11,308 nt of DNA. Origin: an uncultured Lachnospiraceae bacterium. Lineage in GTDB: Bacteria > Bacillota > Clostridia > Lachnospirales > Lachnospiraceae. The notes below the pieces were generated by a model that was given only the letters and a program-made list of their open reading frames with translations, had not been told where the DNA came from and did no database searches. Numbering within the stretch: position 1 is the stretch's first letter; every line of letters starts with the position of its first letter. The DNA is taken from NCBI GenBank assembly GCA_947174615.1, contig CAMWJQ010000082.1, positions 1 to 11,308 on the forward strand, written 5' to 3'. Shown in pieces: positions 1 to 5,826 of this stretch. Made by a program: the position numbers and the translations under genes.

Positions 1-803
1 CACACTGCCTCCATGATCGGTCTGGGTATGAACTTCAACATGGACTGCTGGCGCTGCAGGACTGCAAACTGACCGTAGTTTTTGTCATAATTGTGGATGA
101 AAAAAGACTCGCTGTTTGCCACTTTGATTTCTTTGATGCCCGCAAAAGACTGTAAAATCCATTTGGTCGTCTGCACATTCAGCTCCCTGTTGCGCTCTCC
201 CTTCTGGACTAAGACTTTTTTGAATACCAGCACAAAAAAGATACCAACTATAACGATCAGCCCCACCAGTACAAGCGTTGTCACCACATCCTCCATCAAA
301 AGGTAAGTGCACAGAACAATACAGACACTGCCCTCCGCAAGAAACTGAAGTGCATTGAGCACCACCGTAAAGAAGCCATTCACATCATTCGTCACATTGC
401 GGTTGAGCTCTGCGACATTCTTCGAGACATGAAACAGATAGTTTTGATGCATATAGCAGTCCATCATCTTTACCGCAAGACGCTTTTGATTGTTAAAGAT
501 AAAGCGGTACTGCAAGTCATTCATCATTGTGATATACAAATTTTTAACAATGTAGATCACGATGACTGCTGACGCCAGAAAGATAATCATCTGCTTGGCA
601 TCTGTAAATCCCATGGCATCCCGTATCGCGCGCAGGTACCATTTCGTCTCTATACTGCCTGGGTCCAGCGCCACACTGGTAACTGGCATGATGGCTGACA
701 CGCCAAGCAGCTCGACAAAGGCACCAAGTAAAATAATTACCAGAAGGATCACCAGATTGCGCTTCTGCCGCCTATCCAACACATAACTGATTTTTTTTAA
801 CAT
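1..803 (-). CDS. PglK-like ABC exporter/flippase, N-terminal transmembrane domain (partial)
   Basis: The reading frame is open from ATG at 801-803 to the window edge, giving 267 residues with no stop. It begins MLKKISYVLDRRQKRN and has hydrophobic segments at about residues 17-40, 72-92, 144-166 and 172-194, with long cytoplasmic extensions between them. This is the layout of an ABC exporter transmembrane domain. The first helix (GAFVELLGVSAIMP) resembles PglK-type flippases, which move lipid-linked oligosaccharides across the membrane. The nucleotide-binding domain would lie beyond position 1 and is not visible, so the ATPase motifs cannot be checked. A good ribosome binding site (AAAGGAGAG) lies just upstream, and the gene starts 46 bases after the stop of the fusion glycosyltransferase. 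Its place at the end of a run of glycosyltransferases fits export of the assembled glycan. A general multidrug-type exporter is the alternative. The family call is firm and the substrate is inferred. Confidence 0.82.
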   Translation of the reverse strand, partial: MLKKISYVLDRRQKRNLVILLVIILLGAFVELLGVSAIMPVTSVALDPGSIETKWYLRAIRDAMGFTDAKQMIIFLASAVIVIYIVKNLYITMMNDLQYRFIFNNQKRLAVKMMDCYMHQNYLFHVSKNVAELNRNVTNDVNGFFTVVLNALQFLAEGSVCIVLCTYLLMEDVVTTLVLVGLIVIVGIFFVLVFKKVLVQKGERNRELNVQTTKWILQSFAGIKEIKVANSESFFIHNYDKNYGQFAVLQRQQSMLKFIPRPIMEAV

Positions 804-849
804 GGCTCTCCTTTCCGAATCTTTTCTTTATTTTTTCTTCTTCGTTTCT

Positions 850-2523
850 TTAATCAGGCATATAGAACTGTATAATTTCCGCCTCTGTCCTTGGTTTCTG
901 TTTCCTATATGTGTCATAATCCTTCAGAAGATGCCCGATATCCCACGCCTGATAGCCCTTCCTGTGCAGGTCATACACCAGCGGCTTTGCCGTCGGTCCC
1001 AGCGCCACACAGACAATCCGGCTCTTGTCTATCCGCATAGCCTTTCTCAAGATATACGGATAGGAGGCATAGGCGTCCACTGCGGGCGCATACTGGTATT
1101 CCACAGACCTGCACCGATCTAACAGCCGGTATCCAAAACGATCGAGTGTTCCTTCCCCACAGATTACTGTCACATCCTTGTCTGCAAAGAGCTTTGCCGC
1201 CATCTTAAAATGCTTGTCAAAATCATAATTGCCATACAAATGATACGCCTGTGTAAAGCCTGCATCAATGTACTGGATATCCTTCCTGCTGTGACGAAAC
1301 AAAAAACGCCGCTGATCTGCTATGGACAGAGAACGAATCTCCATATAAGGCGTCAGCTTCTCCCTCGGATAGACATAATAGTACGGAATCCCCACCAGCA
1401 GGTTGTCTGACTCTTCGCGCAAAATCTTTCGAAGGCGTCTGGCAAGTTTGGGATCAAAGTGCTGTGACGGCACGGTCTTCCCCTGCATGAGCTGTATCTC
1501 ACTCTCGCCAAGCCGCACGAAGCTCTTGTCCGTGCCAAGCAGCAGCCGGAGTGTTTTCTTCGTATTCAGAATCGAAAGCTTTCGCTCAAATACGCCACGC
1601 CTGTACAGACGGCGCTCTACATAGTGATAACACTTTACTGGAAATTTGTAGATAGATTTTCCAACTGCCTTCGCTTTTTTTTTCCAGACAAGTTTTGTAG
1701 AATAACCTTTTCTTGCTTTTCGCAACAGAAAGTATTCTGCGCCCACATGCACCGCATGATTTTCCTGTTCGGCAATCCTGTCAAGATCGAGCGTGTTCCC
1801 CTCATCGTTATAGAGCTTGTCTAACGAGTAAATATCCGTCATCATACTGTCGTCAAACCCATTTGGATACGAATCCTGCACTCTGTTAACCGTGATGACG
1901 ACCGCACAGCCCCGTTCTTTATAACTGGCAAGATGCTTGCGCGGCAGTTTTTTGCTCTTGTTGTCAGCGTTAATCACTGCCTCGAGATAATTGGGATTCT
2001 TGATGACCTTCTCTTCTTCGTCGATCAGCCTTGCCACATCCTCTTTCCTATATAGCGTACAATCCAGTTCCCACGGATAATCATAGTGCTGCTCTGATGC
2101 AGTCTCCCAGTTCCATTCCATGACAGGACCATCATATACAGCGTTGGACGGATACGGCGTGATATTGTGCCCAAGCCTCATGCTGAAGCCAAATACATTG
2201 TCATGACTGCACAGATACGCAGCCCCTTCGCATAAGCTGAATGTATGTGTAAACACAACATCATCACAGCCAAACATGATATAGTCCCCTGCTGCTGCCA
2301 CGGCGTCTTTTAGATCGCTCTCAAAATGTTCTTCCTTTTTCCACACTGCCTGCGGAAAACATGCCATCACTTTATCATATCGTATTCCCTCTGTCTCGCA
2401 GCACAGTATGGTGACATCCTCCAGCGCCGCATCCGAAAATCTTAACAAACTCTCCAGATACGCGTGCAGCTGCATTGGTCTCCCCTTTGAAAATACGATC
2501 ACTGATATACGATTCTTTTCCAT
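850..2523 (-). CDS. Fusion glycosyltransferase: N-terminal GT-A-like domain plus C-terminal GT-D (DUF1792) domain
   Basis: A protein of 557 residues with ATG at 2521-2523 and an AAAGGAGAG ribosome binding site. Residues 1 to about 170 look like a nucleotide-diphospho-sugar (GT-A) transferase: ISVIVFSKGRP at 6-16, a DxD-like CDD at 86-88, and EWNWE at 136-140. A lysine-rich linker spans about 268-310. Residues about 315-557 align with the neighbouring 274-residue GT-D protein, including LARRLRKIL, IPYYY, YDFD, VICGEGT and LGPTAKPLVYDLH near the end. In the GT-D part the family's RxGDGE metal motif reads RLGESE (337-342), so Asp is replaced by Glu. Nine consecutive A (mRNA sense, 1675-1683) encode Lys281-283 in the linker. 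The protein probably adds two sugars in succession in the cytoplasm, but donors and acceptor cannot be told. It lies 15 bases after the stand-alone GT-D gene and 46 before the ABC gene. Confidence 0.85.
   Translation of the reverse strand: MEKNRISVIVFSKGRPMQLHAYLESLLRFSDAALEDVTILCCETEGIRYDKVMACFPQAVWKKEEHFESDLKDAVAAAGDYIMFGCDDVVFTHTFSLCEGAAYLCSHDNVFGFSMRLGHNITPYPSNAVYDGPVMEWNWETASEQHYDYPWELDCTLYRKEDVARLIDEEEKVIKNPNYLEAVINADNKSKKLPRKHLASYKERGCAVVITVNRVQDSYPNGFDDSMMTDIYSLDKLYNDEGNTLDLDRIAEQENHAVHVGAEYFLLRKARKGYSTKLVWKKKAKAVGKSIYKFPVKCYHYVERRLYRRGVFERKLSILNTKKTLRLLLGTDKSFVRLGESEIQLMQGKTVPSQHFDPKLARRLRKILREESDNLLVGIPYYYVYPREKLTPYMEIRSLSIADQRRFLFRHSRKDIQYIDAGFTQAYHLYGNYDFDKHFKMAAKLFADKDVTVICGEGTLDRFGYRLLDRCRSVEYQYAPAVDAYASYPYILRKAMRIDKSRIVCVALGPTAKPLVYDLHRKGYQAWDIGHLLKDYDTYRKQKPRTEAEIIQFYMPD
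915..1003 (-). repeat. Copy A of an 89-bp near-identical segment shared by the two GT-D genes
   Basis: This segment matches 2604-2692 without gaps, with 9 mismatches by hand count. The last 41 bases (963-1003) are identical. It encodes the LGPTAKPLVYDLH-to-KDYD region of the GT-D domain in the fusion protein. Confidence 0.9.
1675..1683 (-). other. Nine-A homopolymer tract at the hinge of the fusion glycosyltransferase
   Basis: Nine consecutive T on the plus strand are nine A in the mRNA. They form codons Lys281-Lys283 within the linker between the GT-A-like and GT-D parts. A gain of one base reads to a stop after about 24 codons and a loss of one base reaches a stop after about 15, so slippage would give a protein carrying only the N-terminal domain. 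Confidence 0.9.
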
Positions 2524-2538
2524 TGACTTATCTCTCCT

Positions 2539-3363
2539 TTAATCCGGCTTATAAAACGCCGTGATCGCATCCGCATCCCTCACTGTTTTTTTGCAGTATG
2601 CGTCATAGTCCTTGATAAAATGCCCAATATCCCATGCCTGATAACCCTTTTTGTGCAGGTCATACACCAGCGGCTTTGCCGTCGGTCCCAGCACGATGCA
2701 CACGAGATGGTCTTTTGGTATAGCAAGCGCCCTTTTTAAGATACGATCGTATTCAGAAAAAGCATTTTTGCTCGGTCCCTCAAGGTAATCCACCGTCTCG
2801 CACTCCTCTAACAGATTGTACTTCAAATCCTTAAAAATACCTTTACCGCAGATCAAGGTCACTTTTTTGCCTGAAAAAAGCCGTCTCACACGCGCAAAAT
2901 AGTTGTCAAAATCATATGTCTCATAACTCTGGTATATCTGTGACAGGGAGGTGTCGAGATACACATAATCCTTGTCGCAGTGCGCCCTAAGATAGCGTCT
3001 TTGAATCTTCATCGCACAGGCAAACCCCTCTACAAAGCCGAGAAGTCCGCGCTCATAGTGAAAATAGTAATATGGTATCGCTGCCTTAATCCCCGGAAGC
3101 GTTGGTTTCAACATCCTGCGAAGCCGTCTTGCCAGCCGAGCATCCGCCTGCTGAAAGGCAATTCCCTCCCCCATCATGAGCGCAATCTCCCCATCTCCAT
3201 AACGGTAAAAGCTCACTTGATGCTTCTCAATATAGGTGAGCGACTCCTCAATCGTCATGATGTGGAGCCAGTCTGCAAAACGGTCGTTCTTGTATAAAAT
3301 GGTCTCAATCTTCCTGTCAATCCGTCTGGGAAGATTTTTTATTTTTTTCCATATCATTTTCAT
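2539..3363 (-). CDS. GT-D fold glycosyltransferase (DUF1792 family)
   Basis: A protein of 274 residues. The GT-D/DUF1792 signature is clear: FYRYGDGEIALM at 52-63, with Asp57 and Glu59 as the metal-binding DxE pair, then LARRLRRML, IPYYY at 96-100, YDFD at 150-153, LICGKG at 170-175, and LGPTAKPLVYDLH at 225-237 followed by GYQAWDIGHF. The founding member, dGT1 of Streptococcus parasanguinis, glucosylates the Fap1 adhesin. Other members act in surface polysaccharide clusters, so the donor here is open. The first 35 residues are basic and probably contact membrane or acceptor. The start at 3361-3363 lies 47 bases inside the ketoisomerase gene. A GAGG sits 4 bases before it, and a second ATG two codons on (3355-3357) is equally placed. 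The stop is 15 bases before the fusion gene, whose C-terminal half is a paralogue of this protein. Confidence 0.88.
   Translation of the reverse strand: MKMIWKKIKNLPRRIDRKIETILYKNDRFADWLHIMTIEESLTYIEKHQVSFYRYGDGEIALMMGEGIAFQQADARLARRLRRMLKPTLPGIKAAIPYYYFHYERGLLGFVEGFACAMKIQRRYLRAHCDKDYVYLDTSLSQIYQSYETYDFDNYFARVRRLFSGKKVTLICGKGIFKDLKYNLLEECETVDYLEGPSKNAFSEYDRILKRALAIPKDHLVCIVLGPTAKPLVYDLHKKGYQAWDIGHFIKDYDAYCKKTVRDADAITAFYKPD
2604..2692 (-). repeat. Copy B of the 89-bp near-identical segment shared by the two GT-D genes
   Basis: This is the counterpart of 915-1003, with a 41-base identical core at 2652-2692. It encodes the same C-terminal region in the stand-alone GT-D protein. Flanking parts of the two genes are far less alike at the DNA level. 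Confidence 0.9.
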
Positions 3364-3766
3364 ACTGCCTCATCACCCTGATATACTCATCATAATCTCT
3401 GATATACTCTGCATTATCGTAGTGCTCGCTCGCTAAGCACAGCAGCACTGAATCCTCCGAAAAATCATACATGTCCTTCCAAATCATCCTAGGCAGATAG
3501 ATGCCAATGTGCGGTCTGTCAAGATGAAACACCTTCTGCCGCTTACCGTCGTCAACTTTTACCTTTGAAGTCCCTGCTACATTGATGAGCACAAACTCCG
3601 AGTGGTAGTTGGCATGTCTGCCCCGGATCACATCCCTGTCAGAGCCATAAATATAAAATACGCGCTTGATCTCAAACGGAATATCACGGTTCCCCTCCAC
3701 GACGACTAAATGCCCACGCTCATCACCATTTTCCACAAAGGACAACATTTTACACTTTTCGATCAA
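3317..3766 (-). CDS. fdtA: dTDP-4-keto-6-deoxyhexose 3,4-ketoisomerase (FdtA/QdtA family, cupin)
   Basis: A protein of 149 residues when started at TTG (3764-3766). This is the cupin ketoisomerase that turns dTDP-4-keto-6-deoxyglucose into the 3-keto sugar used for Fuc3N or Qui3N. Supporting stretches are GDERGHLVVVE (14-24), IPFEIKRVFYIY (29-40), RGRHANYHSEF (48-58), KVDDGK (70-75), MIWKDMYDFSED (94-105) and LASEHYD (111-117). The TTG overlaps the stop of the membrane-protein gene (TTGA). A strong GGAGTGGAGAGG lies just upstream, and the first residues (IEKCKMLSF) match the usual family N-terminus, so TTG is preferred over the ATG at residue 7. His51 matches the catalytic base His49 of Aneurinibacillus FdtA. 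The residue matching its conserved His51 is Asn53 here. The last ~18 residues are an unusual lysine-rich tail overlapping the next gene. FdtA and QdtA differ in product stereochemistry, which cannot be decided by eye. Confidence 0.88.
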   Translation of the reverse strand: MIEKCKMLSFVENGDERGHLVVVEGNRDIPFEIKRVFYIYGSDRDVIRGRHANYHSEFVLINVAGTSKVKVDDGKRQKVFHLDRPHIGIYLPRMIWKDMYDFSEDSVLLCLASEHYDNAEYIRDYDEYIRVMRQYENDMEKNKKSSQTD

Positions 3767-5727
3767 CGCCTCTCCACTCCTTCCGCTGCGATATTCCCTT
3801 CTTGTGCATTTTTGCCGCTCCGAATACCATACGCTGCAATCACCGGCATACACATCGCCACCGGATAGGTAAAGCGATGATAAATGTTGCCATTGCAGGG
3901 TCCTGACAGAATCGTCAGCATGAGCATGAGTATCGGTATCACTGCCATTAACAACTTTCTGTCCCTGCCCACGATGCTCTGTGTCCATGAAATGATAAGC
4001 AGCCATATGTAGACGGCACTGGTGCACAGCAGATTGACAAAAGGAATATTCATAAGCATCGCATCAAACAGGCGCAAAAGCTCCCTGCAGCTCATAGAAA
4101 TACGGCTGTCGGACGCCTTGAATGCAAAATAGCCCTCCGCGTTGGCGCTCGCTATGCCTCCGTCACTTGCGCGCTCAAAATCATAGAGATCCGTGACAAC
4201 CGGATAAAAATACGCATAATAATTGTTTGCTGTCGCCGCCACATAGGTGAGCGGGTGCTTTGCCAGCATTTTCGCCCATGTGATAAAATAATTCTTTATA
4301 TCCTCATTCGTCGCTTCTTTGCGCCATGATGCCTTTGCCCAGTCAGAACGGTCCGGCCAGTATACCTGTGGCAAGTCATTAAACTTTGCAACTGCGTCGA
4401 TCGCTGCACGCTCCTCCTCTGTCACTTCATCCGCATAATATTTGAGATATCGCGAGGTCTGCTGCAGTGGTATCGACAATGCTGCACTGACACTTCCATC
4501 CGGTATTTTTGCCGCTGGAAGAATCACATCAGCGTACACAAACTTGACAGCAAAGATACTGATTAATGCTATTATAATGGATTTTGCCCACTTTTTATTC
4601 ATCATCATCAGAAACGGAAGCGATAAGATAACCATATACAACCCATTTTTGCGAAGCAGAAAGATCAGCACTGCATACACAATGATGCCGATCAGCTGCT
4701 GCGTTTTGATCCTGCTGTCCTGATCTTGGCTCTGCTCCACAATATCAATCACCAACAGCAGATACAGCATCATAAAATCTGCAAACAAGGTATCCTTCGT
4801 CGCCATAATCGCATATCTCGGAATCCATGGAAACAGACCGAAAAACAGCAAAATAGCCGTCCGAAACCACGCCCTGACGCGGTAGCGCTTGAGCTTGTAC
4901 AAAGAATAAGCAAGCACCCACGCCGTAAAAAGCATCTGACAGACGGTGTAGAGAAAGATACCGATATTCTCTGAGCCAAAGGCAAACCGACCAAATTTCA
5001 CAAAAAAGCCCAAGACAATCGTGTACAGCACTGAATGATGATCCACGACCAGCACCTCATCAGAGATCAGATTTACGGTGTCCACAAGCCCCGTGCGGTA
5101 ATTGTATGCCATGTAGACAATATCCTCTGTATCTCCCATAAACATTCCCGGAAAATAGGCGATCAGATGGATTGCCCAGACCGCGAGCAGGATTCCCCAG
5201 ACCACACGCCTGTATCGCACTGGCGACTCCATGTCAAAACCGCCCCGAAAGCGAAAATGCAAAGGCACATACTGCCGCACTGCTTTCACAAAATGCGGAA
5301 AAAAGAGCAGCATTCCCATGAACATGAACACCGTCTTTGTCGTCTGCACAAAGCCTGTCACGAGCAGTATCGTAGAATTATACTGATAAAATGCCCTGCC
5401 AAACAGGCAGGTGAGCGCCATGAGCGCTCCGAGAACTTTCTCCTCGGTCTTTAAACTGCCCAGGGACGCTGAATATTTGTACAGGGCAAAACAGAACAGG
5501 ACAAAAATTATACCGCTGATTCCCGGCGCCTTGACGGAATAAGCCAGCCGGTACAAAAGCTGCGCAATGTGTGTCTGCGCATTGGTAATCTGGCTCATAA
5601 ACTCATCCGAAACAATCTCCATATCCATATGGAATGCTGCTGCTGTGAAAATACTTAGCAGCAGCCAGATGATATCAGAGCGTTCGTTCCATCTTATGCA
5701 GTTTTTAAGCCAATTCTTTTTGTCCAT
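3763..5727 (-). CDS. Polytopic membrane protein, DUF6020-like / GT-C-like
   Basis: A protein of 654 residues from ATG at 5725-5727. About 12 hydrophobic segments are visible, including about 19-33, 71-87, 98-113, 137-150, 175-195, 235-250, 260-280, 292-303, 320-335, 345-358, 384-400, 570-582 and 600-612. A soluble, probably extracellular region covers about 405-560. After the fifth segment comes YFPGMFMGDTEDI (191-203) with acidic residues in the first loop, then VDHHSVLYT (228-236) and PRYAIMATKDTLFA (303-316). This is the layout of GT-C-type membrane glycosyltransferases, which use polyprenyl-phosphate sugars outside the cell, and I read it as the DUF6020 group. Enzymatic activity is inferred only. 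ATG is chosen over the in-frame TTG at 5734-5736 because AGAGGG lies 9 bases before the ATG but directly abuts the TTG. The leader is a tandem repeat. The 3' end overlaps fdtA by four bases, implying translational coupling. Confidence 0.78.
   Translation of the reverse strand: MDKKNWLKNCIRWNERSDIIWLLLSIFTAAAFHMDMEIVSDEFMSQITNAQTHIAQLLYRLAYSVKAPGISGIIFVLFCFALYKYSASLGSLKTEEKVLGALMALTCLFGRAFYQYNSTILLVTGFVQTTKTVFMFMGMLLFFPHFVKAVRQYVPLHFRFRGGFDMESPVRYRRVVWGILLAVWAIHLIAYFPGMFMGDTEDIVYMAYNYRTGLVDTVNLISDEVLVVDHHSVLYTIVLGFFVKFGRFAFGSENIGIFLYTVCQMLFTAWVLAYSLYKLKRYRVRAWFRTAILLFFGLFPWIPRYAIMATKDTLFADFMMLYLLLVIDIVEQSQDQDSRIKTQQLIGIIVYAVLIFLLRKNGLYMVILSLPFLMMMNKKWAKSIIIALISIFAVKFVYADVILPAAKIPDGSVSAALSIPLQQTSRYLKYYADEVTEEERAAIDAVAKFNDLPQVYWPDRSDWAKASWRKEATNEDIKNYFITWAKMLAKHPLTYVAATANNYYAYFYPVVTDLYDFERASDGGIASANAEGYFAFKASDSRISMSCRELLRLFDAMLMNIPFVNLLCTSAVYIWLLIISWTQSIVGRDRKLLMAVIPILMLMLTILSGPCNGNIYHRFTYPVAMCMPVIAAYGIRSGKNAQEGNIAAEGVERR
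3764..3780 (-). promoter_or_regulatory. Ribosome binding site and TTG start of the ketoisomerase gene
   Basis: In mRNA sense GGAGTGGAGAGG-CG-TTGA places a strong purine-rich site five bases (from the last GGAG) before TTG. The TGA of the upstream gene shares three of the four bases. The next ATG in frame is six codons further on, more than 20 bases from this site, so TTG is the better start. Confidence 0.7.
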
Positions 5728-5743
5728 TTTATTCAAACCCTCT
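5725..5743 (-). promoter_or_regulatory. Ribosome binding site deciding the start of the DUF6020-like gene
   Basis: In mRNA sense the site reads AGAGGG-TTTGAATAA-AATGG. The AGAGGG is spaced 9 bases from the ATG and is itself the last variable block of the 13-bp repeat array. The upstream TTG has no room for a ribosome binding site, which favours the ATG. Confidence 0.6.
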
Positions 5744-5808
5744 ATTCAAAGATTCTATTCAAACCTTATATTCAAAGCCTATATTCAAACCCTATATTCA
5801 AAGCTTCT
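5731..5808 (-). repeat. 13-bp x 6 tandem repeat (26-bp higher-order unit x 3)
   Basis: Six back-to-back 13-bp units begin at 5731, 5744, 5757, 5770, 5783 and 5796, each starting ATTCAAA on the plus strand. Position 8 alternates strictly C, G, C, G, C, G, so the real unit may be 26 bp in three copies. In mRNA sense each unit is a variable six-base block (AGAAGC, ATAGGG, ATAGGC, ATAAGG, AGAATC, AGAGGG) followed by TTTGAAT. The array fills most of the 99-base gap between the aminotransferase stop and the DUF6020-like ATG. It touches the start region, and its last block acts as the ribosome binding site. It has no spacers, so it is not a CRISPR array. Confidence 0.95.
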
Positions 5809-5826
5809 ATAATTTAATTTTATATA

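Noticed and set aside
85..312. Minus-strand 75-codon open frame inside the ABC gene.
   Set aside because: It is out of frame with a continuous transmembrane-domain reading frame and has no features of its own.
791..798. Eight-A run near the start of the ABC gene as a phase-variation switch.
   Set aside because: Runs of eight A occur in several genes here (also near 7730 and 10572), so it does not stand out from composition.
3767..4027. N-terminal extension of the ketoisomerase frame to an upstream ATG.
   Set aside because: The extra 87 residues overlap the end of the membrane-protein gene, are low in hydrophobic structure, and have no counterpart in FdtA/QdtA proteins. The TTG at 3764-3766 has the better ribosome binding site.
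5734..5736. TTG as start of the DUF6020-like gene.
   Set aside because: The only ribosome binding site directly abuts it, leaving no spacing, whereas the ATG three codons later is spaced correctly.
5731..5808. CRISPR array.
   Set aside because: The units are 13 bp, contiguous and without unique spacers, and no cas gene is present.
5728..5826. Internal promoter or terminator in the 99-base gap.
   Set aside because: TTGAAT and TATA-like words recur with the repeat, but no pair has 16-18 base spacing. The AT-rich dyad near 5809-5826 is too weak and lacks a GC stem and T-run for a terminator.
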